A stretch of DNA of 64,000 nt, taken from contig CM066730.1 in assembly GCA_033961575.1 (NCBI GenBank), forward strand, positions 154,159,523 through 154,223,522, given 5' to 3'. Below, in pieces: positions 1-10,479 of the stretch; position 1 is the first letter of the stretch, and every line of letters starts with the position of its first letter. Below the pieces are notes generated by a model, which saw nothing but the letters and a program-made list of their open reading frames with translations, made no database searches and was not told where the DNA came from. The position numbers and the translations under genes were made by a program. This DNA is from Aselliscus stoliczkanus (taxonomy: Eukaryota; Chordata; Mammalia; Chiroptera; Hipposideridae).

Positions 1-360
1 GTTAGGTATCATTATTAGCGCCCCTTACGGATGAGGGAATTCACCTATGGAGGTGAGACAGACTTTCTCCATGTCACATAACGAATAAGCGGAGGAACAA
101 AGTTGACATTTAGGCAACCAGTAAATACTTTTTGAATGAAAATGATTACAAAGCTTTGGTTGTTTCGAGTGCCCAGCGACACCAAGATAAATCGGTTACC
201 GTCTATGAGTTGCTGCTGAGGGAATGGAACAGGGTGGATAGTCAGAAGACCTGGATTCTATTCACGAATCAGCCATCGGCCACGTGACCTTAACTGTGTC
301 GTTATTTTGGGCTTATGTATCTATAAAGTGGAGAAAATGCTCCCCACCTCACGCGGCTGT
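1..360. promoter_or_regulatory. CpG-enriched segment with an E-box; possible shore of the TRIT1 promoter
   Basis: CpG dinucleotides are clearly denser here than in the next several kilobases. A palindromic E-box CACGTG sits at 281-286 within GGCCACGTGACCTT. This suggests the edge of a CpG-island shore near exon 1, but it is weak, inferential evidence. Confidence 0.3.
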
Positions 361-1889
361 GGTGATTAATAAGTGACATCACAAGTGTTCGAATGAAGAG
401 AAGGGAGGTCTGTTCTGAGGAAGGTCAGGAACTTGGTCAATGCTTGTTGGAAGCTGAGATTTTTAACCCACTGGCTGATGGGAGTCTAGAGGCTTTGTCC
501 TCTTCTTTGAGTCGGAGGAAGGCCCAGAAGGAGTGTAGCACACATGGCACTTGGGAGCATTTGCGCTCAGATTGAGAGTGGGTGGCAGTTTGGGCCAATC
601 TCTGGTAGAGGAATTACAAGTGGTATTTGTTGAAGAGAATTTACAGTTAGGGGTTTTTACAGAGTAAATGAGATGCTTGATGTGAAATGTCTGACTCTGA
701 TGGGTACTCAGCAAGGAGGGGCAGCCCTCCCTGCTCTACCTCATAAACCTCTGGGCAAGGTTTCTACCCTCAATGGTTCATTTGGGGTGACATGGCCATC
801 AACCCATGAAATGATTAGGATAATTCAGCAAATACTTGTTCGTAACCTCTACTTTGTGCCAAGTTTGAGAGACAGACTTTAGCTGAAATCCCAGCCCTGT
901 CTGTTCTAAGATATGTGACTTCAGCCTGACTTTTTCATAGACTTGTTTCTTTTTCTATAAAATAGGAAGAATAATATCAATAACAACATTGTGATGATTA
1001 AATGAGATAAAGTATATAAAGCACTTACCAATATATGGCCCATAGTAAGTGGTAAAAATATGGTGGGTGCTATTTTTCTGAAAGGCGCTTTTGGAGAGAC
1101 AAAACCATAAATCTTTTCCTCAGGAACATTTAGTCCAGCTAAACATGAAACAAAACAGTTAGTAAGTGTTTGAACTGAGCTATTAATTCTTTGCAAGATG
1201 GATGGAGTGGGGAGAAGAGAGATTATGTGTTAGATTTTATGATAAACCATAGAATTTCTGAGGAGGGAGAAATCAGTCAAGGCTGGAATGGTCATGGGAA
1301 GCTCTCTGAGAATGGACTTGAAAGATAGGTGAAGTTTGGGTAGATAAGAAAGAAAATAGTTGTTGACCTGCTTTATAAAAATGGTATATCTTGATCCTTT
1401 CAGATTTTTTTCCTGTTGTTATAAGCAATTAGAATATGAGAATTAAATTTCTTTCATATTGGTGATGCCATGAGGATTAATTAGTTAATGTATGAAAACA
1501 CATTGAAGATTATTGAGTTTTCTGAATGGGTTATAGGTTGTATTTAATTTTTATTATATCTTGGATATTCGTAACATTTCCTTTTGGTCCCTATTGGAAA
1601 ACTTTGACCTTAGATGTTACTTTTCAGTCCAAATAGTGAAATAAAGTATTTCTGCCCCATTCACTGTGAATATGCCCAATTCTTCATATCTACCTCTGCA
1701 TACCATACCCTTGTTAGGATGGTGCTGTTGTGCTTGTTTTTTAGCCAATGGAAGGAGATGATGCTTTTCAGTGACTTGAGGTTGACTCAGAAATTTTTTG
1801 TAAGCATGTGAACAAAAGACATTCTTAGTGTTGGATCACCAGCTCCTTGAAAGAACATTTTTAATTTTGAATAAATCCACATACAGAAT

Positions 1890-2090
1890 AACAATAATAA
1901 TAACTTAAATTCATATAGCACTGTTTATAAAATGCTTACATGTTTTTTTATCCTCACAATAACCTCATAAGTTAGATGTTATTATTTCACAGATAAGTGA
2001 ACAGGCTCAAGGCCTTTCTGTAAGTAGCAGACATGGAGTTAAACATAGGTCTCTACTTTTCATGCCCAGTGCCTTATCCATACAAAGGCA
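1890..2090 (+). repeat. MIR-type SINE fragment
   Basis: The MIR order is visible: '...AGCACTGTTTATAAAATGC', 'ATCCTCACAATAACCTCATA', then a degraded 'ACAGATAAG-GAA-C' and 'GTTAAACATAGG'. It is old and diverged. Confidence 0.7.
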
Positions 2091-2521
2091 TCTCCTTTAG
2101 ATGAGGCAGGAGCTGTCGGCTTCAATCATTAGAGAATATTTCTTAACTTGTATGCCACTTTTCTTTCACCAGAGTGTGCTGTATTTTGATCAGGATATAA
2201 AATGTGTTTTAGGATTCATGTTGTGAACCATACTGTGAATTCATAGTGATGTCTGTCAAGTGGAGTGTTGAGCTAAGTGGTGGTCATATGATACATTGCT
2301 TAGGAAGATAAAACGTGCTGCAACTAAGAGATAATTTAATGTGAATAATTTAATGATAGTAAAGACAGAGAATGTTTACTGGAACAAAGTGGGAAACCTG
2401 GCCTTGTGGAGGGCCTAGACAGAGCAGTAAACTTCTTTGTTGTAACAGCCACATAGACCAAAGGGTGATGAAATGGAAAGAGATGATTAGAAATTTTTCA
2501 AGCTTCCAAGTCAACCTTTTT

Positions 2522-2641
2522 TTTTTTAAAATTTTTAAAAATATTTTAGAGGGCAGTGTCACTGACCCTCATATGTGGGATCTGAACCGGGGCCACTGGC
2601 ATCCCAAGCCAGCTCTTAACCACCGCGCCACTCGGCCGGCC
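2522..2641 (-). repeat. Short tRNA-only SINE (family A) with perfect TSD
   Basis: On the minus strand it reads GGCCGGCCGAGTGGCGCGG followed by a tRNA-like body, 'GAGGGCCAGTGACACTGCCC' and an A-rich tail. It has A- and B-box-like pol III promoter elements. The flanks are a perfect 17 bp TSD, TCCAAGTCAACCTTTTT (2505-2521 and 2642-2658), so the insertion is intact and fairly young. Confidence 0.93.
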
Positions 2642-2765
2642 TCCAAGTCAACCTTTTTAAAAACCAATATTTGCATTTTAATAATCCCTTTTGGAATGCT
2701 GTCCAGAATTTTGTATTTCAGAAGTGTACTAGTAACCCCAAAAGGATTGTAAATACTGTCTGAAA

Positions 2766-3229
2766 TTTTATTTTATTTTATTTATTTTTTTAAAAAATTT
2801 TATTGGGAAATTGGGGGAGGGGAACAGCGTTAGGGAATTGGGGAAGGGGATAGACAAGTTGCTGTCCTTTTGTTCCTCAGTCTAGTTGCGGAGGACGTTG
2901 CTTCACTGGCCCATGTTGGTATCGTCATTGCGCTCTACCCGGATGAGGCAGATCGGTTGCCGGCCTCTGGATGGTCGCTCACTGTGGCTATTGGCAGCTC
3001 ACGCTGGCTGCCAGCCACTCAGGCAGGCTGCCGGCCACTCACTGTAGCTATGGCAGCCCACTGCAGCAGGGGCTGCAGCCTACACCATCACTGGGGCTCA
3101 CAGCCCAGCTCCAGGTGGAGCTGTTGTTAGCTGTAGAGGGCAGTGTCACTGGCCCTCATATGTGGGATTCGAACCGGGGCCACTGGTGCCCCAAGCCAGC
3201 TCTTAACCAATGCGCCACTTGGCCGGCCC
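2766..3229 (-). repeat. Long tRNA-derived SINE (family B)
   Basis: On the minus strand: tRNA-like head, a GC-rich body with 'CAGCTCCACCTGGAGCTGGG', two ~20 bp internal units related to CTGGCTGCCGGCCACTCACG, 'GACGATACCAACATGGGCCA', and a tail with CCCAATTTCCCAATAAAATTTT. The insertion joins sequence related to CTGAAATT on both sides. Confidence 0.9.
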
Positions 3230-3704
3230 GACTGAAATTGTAAATTGTGTTGCACCTCATAGTTGGTGTGCCATCCCTTTGTCCTACCTTAACTGTAGGA
3301 TCATTCCAAGGCAACCCCCACCAGGGAAAGTGCTTGTTTTTGGTAAAAATTGAATAAGTAAGTATTGAGGGAGCTTCTTTTGAGGTAAAACCGCAATGGA
3401 GTGTTAAGGGTAGTATGTCTAGGGTGATAGTATTGTCATGGAGCCTGATAGATAATGACTTGCTTCTGTGGCCATGTAGCATCCAATGGTTCTTCTGTCT
3501 GCCTCTTGTTTCCCGTTCTTATCTGTGAGATTTGTTGAGTGGGAAGTCAGAACTACTCTGAGGGATTACTTGCTTAGGGACCCTGGCTAGCTTCTACTGT
3601 GGATTCTCCATGGCAAGTCTGACAAAAGTGAGAAACAACACTTATGCTTAATTTTCTGATTTTTCCAAACCTCAGTGTCCCAAATTGTAGAAACATAGAT
3701 ATTG

Positions 3705-3870
3705 TCATCCAGTAGTAAGAGTCTATAAATTCAAGGAGGGCAGGTAATACAATCCCTGTTTTCCAAGATGGAAAAACTGAGGTGTAGAAAGATTACAGAG
3801 CAGGCTGGGGATTACACTGCAAGACACTTGCACACCTGGGAATTGGATCTGGGACTTCTAACTCATGTGC
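3705..3870 (+). repeat. MIR-like fragment
   Basis: A degraded series of 'AAGATGGAAAAACTGAGG', 'ATTACA-AGCAGG' and 'GGAATTGGATCTGGGACTTC' resembles the 3' half of MIR. Its boundaries are uncertain. Confidence 0.5.
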
Positions 3871-4540
3871 AGCGTCTCAGATATTGCAGGAAGATGATAC
3901 TGAAGGTCTTCTTTTCAGTCTCAGCCTTTTTCTTGGCATCTGAATTCAAGGTACAATGCATCGCCTTCAGTGACTGGATGAAACATTGTACTGAGAAACT
4001 TGAAGGCACTTGCCAAAAGATGTACAATGACTGCCTGGAAATACAGGCTACCAACTATATGCCAAGAGAAAATACAGAAAGTGTTCTATTTGGGTTTGTA
4101 GAGAGGCAGTATCTCTAATGCCTTAGTTCCTCAAGTCCTGTGGAGAAGCCGTAGTCATACATAGGAGCACAGTTCCCTTTGTGTTCGTCTAAACCTACAA
4201 GAGGAGAAGCAAATGATTTTTGGCAGTCTGACTAGTAAGCAGGCTATGTGTCATGTCATTTAATAGATGTGGAGTTCTGTGTTCTTTTTATCTGCTTTGG
4301 GACATAATTTAGGAGCAGTTTTTTGTTTGTTTGTTGTGTGAGTGTGTGTTTAACCAAAGGACTACTGTCTAACAGTGTTCAAGGAGACCTGGGATGCATG
4401 GAGGAGGGATATGAAAGGAGAGATGGGATAGTGACTTACTCTAGGACATGAAATAGAAGTCACGAAAACCTGTTAGCCAGGAGAGATGGGGGCTCTCTGG
4501 AGGCTATGGGCAGAGGCAACCTTTTAAAAGAACTGAGCCT

Positions 4541-4651
4541 TGAGCCTGCTGAGTGGCGCGGTGGTTAAGAGCTGGCTTGGGACACCAGCGGCCCTAGTTC
4601 AGATCCCACATATGAGGGCCAGTGACACTGCCCTCAAAAACAAAAACAAAA
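4541..4651 (+). repeat. Short tRNA-only SINE (family A)
   Basis: It reads 'TGCTGAGTGGCGCGGTGGTT' through 'GAGGGCCAGTGACACTGCCC' and a tail of (CAAAAA) units. The TSD AACTGAGCCT occurs at 4531-4540 and 4652-4661. Confidence 0.92.
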
Positions 4652-5249
4652 AACTGAGCCTGACAAGAGGCCAAGAAAGAAATCTCAAAAATTTTAACTC
4701 ATCTAAAAAATAGGAGTTTCTAAAGTCCCTTGGTTCACCTCCATTGTGAGTGAATTAGTTTTCCTTTGGCTACAGTATTAAGCTTGGGTGAGTTGTATAT
4801 ATATAAAAAATGGTATACACTTTTTTTGCTGCTATGGGAAGAACCTTGGAGTCAAACTTCCTGTGTTATGTAAAGAAAGAGAAGTGACTACGGCCAACTG
4901 GGAAATTGTAGGAGAGTATAAATGGGACTTGAGATTCAGATTTGTGAGCATCAGGGGCTGTCCTGATGCTTTAGAGCTGGGGACAGGGTGTTGAAACAGC
5001 TCCATTTCAAAAAGGAATGTATGTTTGAGGGGTAAAAGTTATTTGGAGTGTATAGGAATTCACCTATGTGCTCTGTATGTACTCTAGTTATGGCTTAACC
5101 AAATTGGTTTTCGTTTTGTGTGTAGTTTGTTGAATAAATTTGAACCAGACCAGGGTCCTTTTTGTTTTTTTGGTTCCCTTTGGAGCCCTGCTTCTGAACT
5201 GGAGTCTCACTGCAGCTACCTCATCATTGTTCAAGTTCTTAGCACTACA

Positions 5250-5380
5250 CCATGAATAATAATAACAATATTGAACATAACAATTATATATATGCCAAGC
5301 ACTGTTCTAAAAGTTTGACATACATTATCTCATTTAATATCCTCACCAAAACCATATGAGGTAGGCACTATTATTGTCTC
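5250..5380 (+). repeat. MIR fragment
   Basis: 'GCCAAGCACTGTTCTAAAAG', 'CATTATCTCATTTAATATCC' and 'ATATGAGGTAGGCACTATTA' match the MIR core order. Confidence 0.75.
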
Positions 5381-5727
5381 ACCCTTACCAGGAATTACTT
5401 TCTTGAACCCATTGCCATTTTAGACTATGTTTTTTCACCTACTGCCTCCTATTTACCCATTCATCCTCCATCCATTCGTTGCCTCTATACCACTATATAC
5501 CTTCCATTAGGCAAAGAAGGAAGAAGAATATTCTTGACAAAAAGAACAGCATGAGCGAAGTAGAGGAAGAATGAAAGACTGCATGGGATGTTTTCAAGGA
5601 ATGACCAGTAACTATCTGGCATCTAGGCTACTTGAGGGACAGCAGTAGGAGGTGAAATTAAAACTATAGACTCTGGGAACAAATTTTAGAAGCCCTTGAA
5701 AGACATGCCATGAAGTTTGGGGTTTTA

Positions 5728-6155
5728 TTTATTGATTTATTTTTAAGATTTTATTGGGGAATTGGAGGAGGGGAACAGCTTTGGGGAAGGGGAACAGACA
5801 AGTTGCCGTCTTTTTGTTCTTCAGTCTAGTTGCGGAGGACGTTGCTTCACTGGCCCATGTTGGTATCGTCATTGCGCTCTTCCCAGGTGAGGCAGATTGG
5901 TCACCGGCCTCTGGATGGTCGCTCACTGTGGCCATTGGCAGCTCGTACTGGCTGCCGGTCACTCACTGCAGCCTATGGCAGCCCACTGCAGCAGGGGCTG
6001 CAGCCCACACCATCACCGGGGCTCGCACAGCCCAGCTCCAGGTGGAGCTGTTGTTAGCTGTAGAGGGCAGTGTCACTGGCCCTCATGTGGGATCCGAACC
6101 GGGGCCGCTGGCATCCCAAAACCAGCTCTTAACCAATGCGCCACTCTGCTGGCCC
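5728..6155 (-). repeat. Family B SINE module of the composite
   Basis: It has the complete layout: tRNA-like head (minus strand GGGGCCAGCAGAGTGGCGCA), body with one internal 20 bp unit, 'GACGATACCAACATGGGCCA', and a tail CCCCAATAAAATCTT followed by A/T-rich repeats next to the left TSD. Confidence 0.92.
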
Positions 6156-6169
6156 CTCAGTCGCTTTTT

Positions 6170-6349
6170 AAACTTATGTCCTGGTTCCTGGTGGAGGGAG
6201 TAGCTGTGTGAGCCGGGCCCAGGAGCCTGCGGGGACGGACTGAACCGAGCACCTCCAGTACAAAGGCTGGAGGTTTTGGGAGCACCACTCCCCTGGTATG
6301 GAGCCCGCATGCGAGTGGTGCAAGGAGGGTGCCACCTTGTCAGACTATT
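6170..6349 (+). repeat. L1 5' UTR fragment inside the composite
   Basis: 'CTGGTTCCTGGTGGAGGGAG' through 'GGACGGACTGAACCGAGCAC', 'AAAGGCTGGAGGTTTT' and 'GCATGCGAGTGGTG' align with 31,936-32,107 of the plus-strand L1 and, reversed, with 24,330-24,540 of the minus-strand copy. It is non-coding 5' UTR only. Confidence 0.9.
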
Positions 6350-6481
6350 TTTTAATTTAATTTTATTTTTATTATTTAAATTTTTTGAGGGCAATGTCCC
6401 TGGCCCTCACATGTGGGACCCAAACCGGGGCCGCTACCTTCACAAGCCAGTGCTTAACCACCACACCACTGGGTGGGCCCC
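6350..6481 (-). repeat. Family A SINE module of the composite
   Basis: On the minus strand it is a tRNA-only head ending at 'GGGCCAGGGACATTGCCCTC' with a long A/T-rich tail that runs into the L1 piece. Its 5' end coincides with the outer right boundary of the composite. Confidence 0.9.
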
Positions 6482-7343
6482 AAGTTTGGGGTTTTAAACA
6501 GGGAAGTAAAAGTAAATCTGTTTCATTAGGTAACTCCGATGGCCCGGTGGAGGGTGGTTAGGAAGGGATAAACAGTTTCGGATTCTGTTATGTCAGCTTG
6601 GTTAAAAAAGCCTGGAGTGCTGTGGCTGGGGCTAAGAGGGAACCATTCTGACATTGGGAGACAGAACTAGTAGGATCTGGGGTATTGAAATGGAAGCATT
6701 GTGAGAAAAAATGTTGGAGAACAAAAGCCTTTTTGTGTTTGGAGAAAAGGACACATGCTTGTTGAAAAAAATCCAGATGACACAGAAAAGTACAAAGGAA
6801 ATATCACCATAGTCTTTGCATCCCTAGATAACCGTTTGAAAATTTGGTGTACATCCTTCCAGACATTTTCCATGTATTTATGCTTGTGTGTACATGCGGT
6901 TTTTTTACCCAATTTTTTTTATTGTGGTAAAATACACATGAAAGTTACCATTTTTAACGATTTTTAAGTGTACAGGTCAGTGGTGTTAAATACATTCATA
7001 ATGTGTAACTGTTACCATTATCCATCTTCATAACATTTTTCATGTTATGAAAGTGAAACTCTACTCATTAAACAATAACTCCCCATTTCTCCTTTCTTCC
7101 AGTCCTTGGCAACCACCATTCAACTTTCTCTGTCTATGATTTTGACTACTCTTAAGTATCTCATAGAAATGGAGTTTAATAGTACTTTTTATTTTGGTGA
7201 CTGGCTTATTTCACTTAGCATAATGTCCTCAAGTTTCATCCATGTGTATGTTTTTACATAAGTTGATGCATACATTTCATGTTGTTCTGTCTCCTGCTTT
7301 TTGCTATGGATATCTTTATGTGTTAATGTATATGACTCCACAT

Positions 7344-7561
7344 CAGTGGTCTCAGTCTGGGGTAATTTTGCCTCCCAGGGAACATTGGGCAATCTCTGGA
7401 ACCATTTTCTGTGGTGAAAACTGGGAAGGCGGGTTCCTGCATCTAATGGGCGGAAACCAGTAATGCTGCTAAACATCCTACTACCTATAAAACAGACCCG
7501 CACAACAAAGAACTCTCTGGCCCATAATGTCAGTCTGTGGCACTGAGGTTGAGAAACCCTG
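7344..7561 (-). mobile_element. MER20 (hAT-Charlie non-autonomous DNA transposon)
   Basis: It starts CAGTGGTCTCAGTCTGGGGT and ends ACTGAGGTTGAGAAACCCTG, with 'GGAACATTGGGCAATCTCTG' and 'GCTGCTAAACATCCTAC' between, the reverse orientation of MER20. The flanking 8-mers CTCCACAT and TTCGACAT agree at 6 of 8 positions, fitting an old hAT 8 bp target duplication. Confidence 0.85.
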
Positions 7562-7910
7562 TTCGACATTATTGTTGTTGTTTTTAAATTTTGAAGTAGT
7601 TGTAGATTTACACCAGAGTTTCAAAGAGTCCAGAGAGTTCTTGTATACCTGTCACCCACCTTCTAAAATTAACATCTTATATCATCATGGTACATTTATC
7701 AAAACTAATAAATTAACATAGGGACAGTGCTGTTAACTAAACTGTAGACTTTATTTGGATTTGAGCAGTGTTTTGTACTAATATCCTGTTTCTGTTTCCG
7801 CCTTTGGTTTAGGGTACCATACTGCTTTAGTCACCTTGTTTCCTTAGTCTCCTCCAACCTGTGGCAGTTTCTCAGTCTTTCCTTGTCTTTCATGGCTTGG
7901 ATACTTTCTT

Positions 7911-7965
7911 ATTTTATTTTATTTTATTTTATTTTATTTTATTTTATTTTATTTTATTTTATTTT
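7911..7965. repeat. (ATTTT)n microsatellite
   Basis: A perfect pentanucleotide array of about 11 units, derived from the SINE's A-rich tail. Confidence 0.95.
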
Positions 7966-8379
7966 TTTGAGAGTTTATTGGGGAATCGGGGAAGGGGAAC
8001 AGACAAGTTGCTGTCTTTTTGTTCTTCAATCTAGTTGCGGAGGACGTCGCTTCACTGGTATCGCTTCATGTTGGTATCGTCATTGCGCTCTTCCCGGATG
8101 AGGCAGATCCGTCGCCAGCCTCTGGCTGGCTGCTTACCACGGCTATTGGCAGCTCACGCTGCCTGCCGGCCACTCACTGTAGCCTGTGGCAGCCCACTGA
8201 AGCAGGGGCTGCAGTCTATGCCGTCGCTAGGGACTCAGGGCAGCCCAGCTCCAGGTGGAGCTGTTGTTCACCATTTTAGCTGCAGAGGGCAGTGTCACTG
8301 GCCCTCATGTGTGGGATCCGAACCTGGGCCACTGGCATCCCAAGCCAGCTCTTAACCAACGCGCCACTTGGCCAGCCCA
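7911..8379 (-). repeat. Family B SINE with expanded TTTTA tail
   Basis: This is a complete family B copy on the minus strand. Its poly(A) end has become an array of about 11 ATTTT units (7911-7965). An imperfect TSD flanks it: CTTGGATACTTTCTT (7896-7910) and CTTGGATCCTTTTTG (8380-8394). It carries one internal 20 bp unit. Confidence 0.9.
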
Positions 8380-9019
8380 CTTGGATCCTTTTTGAAAGAA
8401 ACTGGTCACTTACCTGTTATGTAGACTCTCAATTTGGGTTTATCTGATGGGTTTCTTATGAATAGACTGGCATTATGGATTTGGGGAAAGCATACCACAG
8501 AGGCAAAGGACACTTTTCATTTTATTATATGAGGGTATGATAGCAACATGGCATCATGATATTAGTATGACATTTCTGGCGATGGTGACCTTGATCATGT
8601 GGTTTAGGGTGACTCTTGTGTCCTTTGTCATGTCCCTATATTTGCTTGTTTGTTTAGCACTTCTTACTTTCTGGCACTATGAGATGCTTCTCTATTGGTC
8701 CAGGCCCAACCCTAGAATCAGCCATTTCTCCAAGCATCCCTGGTTCCTTTTATTGGTGGTGAATGGTATTTAGAAACAAAAATCTGGGTGCAAGGCGTGC
8801 TTGTTGGTACTGGGATATCATTGCTTCCAGTCCCTTCAGTGAAAAGACCTAGTAAACATATGTATGTACACTACTCCATGTATTCACAAATATCTGTATT
8901 TCTGTATCTATCTGTACATATATTGACATAAACATGAGTTTATACTGGCATCTCTGACTGTACTCTGTCACCATGGATTCATTCTAGTCTTCCCCCCTTG
9001 CTTATTTGTGACTTCTTTA

Positions 9020-9467
9020 TTTTTTAAAGATTTTTATTGGGGAATTGGGGGAGGGGAATAGCGTTGGGGATTCGGGGAAGGGGAACAGACAATTTGCTGT
9101 CTCCTTGTTCTTCAGTCTAGTTGTGGAGGACGTCGCTCCACTGGCCCATGTTGGCATCGTCATGGTGCTCCTCCCAGACGAGGCAGATCGGTCGCGGCCT
9201 CTGGCTGGTCGCTCACCACGGCTATTGGCAGCTCACGCTGGCTGCCGGCCACTCACGCTGGCTGCCGGCCACTCACTGTAGCCTATGGCAGCCCACTGCA
9301 GCAGGGGCTGCAGCCCACACCGTCGCTGGGACTCGCACAGCCCAGCTCCAGGTTGAGCTGTTGTTAGCTGTAGAGGGCAGTGTCACTGGCCCTCATATGT
9401 GGGATCCGAACCGGGGCCGCTGGCATCCCAAAACCAGCTCTCAACGAATGCGCCATTCGGCCTGCCC
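9020..9467 (-). repeat. Family B SINE
   Basis: A full copy on the minus strand with two perfect tandem CTGGCTGCCGGCCACTCACG-type units in its body (around 9238-9277). TSD TGACTTCTT occurs at 9009-9017 and 9469-9477. Confidence 0.92.
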
Positions 9468-9659
9468 ATGACTTCTTTTTCTGAATGTAAGAAATCTGGC
9501 TCTGATCATCTACAATATATTTACTTATTTGTTACTTATATTTATTTGTGTTTTATAAAGTAGTTTCAGTAGTTACTTCTGTGAGAAACAAATTTACCAA
9601 CTAAAACATAAAGTTTGTGTATAGTTCTTTTTGTTCATTTTAACTTTGTTGTGTCCAGT

Positions 9660-9740
9660 TACAGTTGCCGTATTTTGCCATGTATAATGTGCACTCTTTT
9701 CCCAAATTTGTGAGGGAAAAATAAGGACGAGCATTAAATG
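9660..9740. repeat. Palindromic MITE-like fragment
   Basis: 'GCCATGTATAATGTGCAC' and 'TTTTCCC...GGGAAAA' form an imperfect palindrome. The end 'GACGAGCATTAAATGG' is the degraded inverted partner. A related half, 'GTGCGCATTGTATATGGGAG', lies at 10,780-10,799. It is probably a fossil DNA transposon whose family I do not recognise. Confidence 0.45.
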
Positions 9741-9820
9741 GGGTTGTTGGAAAAGTTATGACGCATTTTTGCAACGAAAAACAGAAAAAATACGTCATGA
9801 CATGACTTTTCTGACAACCC
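9741..9820. mobile_element. ~80 bp mariner-type MITE
   Basis: It starts GGGTTGTTGGAAAAGTTATG and ends with the inverted TGACTTTTCTGACAACCC. The centre is 'CATTTTTGCAACGAAAAACA'. A second copy is at 51,404-51,480. The size and inverted termini resemble mariner MITEs such as MADE1. The right flank is AATA. Confidence 0.75.
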
Positions 9821-9857
9821 AATACATAGGTAGTCCTAATTCTGTATGTATATAAAC

Positions 9858-9992
9858 TTTTTTTTTTTTTTTTAGCTGAGCCACCCTCAGCTCAGTAGCA
9901 GCTCAGCTCGGTCTGGGCATCGAACTACTGTTGCTCAGAGCTGAGCTTGCACTCTTGTGAGCTCTTAACCAACTGAGCCACTCGACTGGCCC
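9858..9992 (-). repeat. Short bipartite tRNA SINE (family D)
   Basis: On the minus strand a tRNA-like head (GGCCAGTCGAGTGGCTCAGT) is followed by 'GAGCTGAGC' repeats, 'TCAGCT' and an A-tail. It corresponds to the first module of family C, cut off early. Confidence 0.85.
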
Positions 9993-10034
9993 TAAATTCT
10001 TTTATCTATTCTTATGAATTATAAATGTAACTCT

Positions 10035-10479
10035 GTGGGCTGGTGAGTGGCACATTGGTTAAGAACTGGCTTGGGACGCCAGCAGCCCTGGTTCCGATCC
10101 TACATATGAGGGCCAGTGACACTGCCCTTTACAGCTAAGATGGTGAACAACAGCTCCAGCTGGAGCTGGGCTGCTGTGAGTCCCCGGGGACTGCATAGCT
10201 GCAGCCCCTGCTGCAGTGGGCTGCCATAGCTACAGTGAGTGGCCGGGAGCCAGTGTGAGCTGCCAAGAGCTGCTGTGAGCGGCTGTCCAGAGGCTGGCTA
10301 CCCACCTGCCTCACCTAAGAGGAGCGCGATGACGATACCAACATGGGCCAATGAAGCAACGTCCTCCACAACTAGACTGAAGAACAAAAAGGACAGCAAC
10401 TTGTCTGTTCCCCTTCCCCGATTCCCCAACACTGTTCCCTGCCCCCAATTCCCCAATAAAATCTTTTTTAAAAAAAAGT
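10035..10479 (+). repeat. Family B SINE
   Basis: A complete plus-strand copy with head GGGCTGGTGAGTGGCACATT and tail CCCCAATAAAATCTTTTTT. TSD TGTAACTCT at 10026-10034 and 10480-10488. Confidence 0.93.

Larger units (their letters stand above)
5728..6481 (-). mobile_element. Composite retroelement: SINE A / antisense L1 5'UTR piece / SINE B in one TSD
   Basis: Reading the minus strand there are three modules: a family A SINE (6481-6350), a 180 bp segment antisense to the 5' UTR of the L1 at 31,518 (6349-6170), and a family B SINE (6155-5728) that supplies the AATAAA/A-rich 3' end. The whole 754 bp is bracketed by a perfect 15 bp duplication, AAGTTTGGGGTTTTA, at 5713-5727 and 6482-6496. Neither SINE shows a TSD of its own at the inner boundaries. 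It looks like a single retrotransposition of a chimeric transcript, comparable in principle to SVA-type composites. Confidence 0.8.
6905..8640 (-). repeat. Old L1 (L1M-type) 3' region, interrupted
   Basis: It carries antisense L1M phrases such as 'GTGGTAAAATACACATGAAA', 'TTTTAAGTGTACAGGTCAGT' and 'ACTTATTTCACTTAGCATAA', then '...CTCAGTCTTTCCTTGTCTTT' and, after the SINE, 'ACTGGTCACTTACCTGTTAT'. It is split by MER20 (7344-7561) and a family B SINE (7911-8379). The exact subfamily is not assigned. Confidence 0.65.

Noticed and set aside
2870..3243. Recurrent open frames of ~80-150 codons with 'SLVAEDVASLAHVGIVIAL' and 'GSVTGPHMWDPNRG'
   Set aside because: The same peptides recur at every family B/A SINE on the opposite strand of the element. 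They are shadows of repeat sequence, not genes.
3768..4118. 116-codon open frame as a small gene
   Set aside because: Its first part is MIR-like, and there is no splice, promoter or family support.
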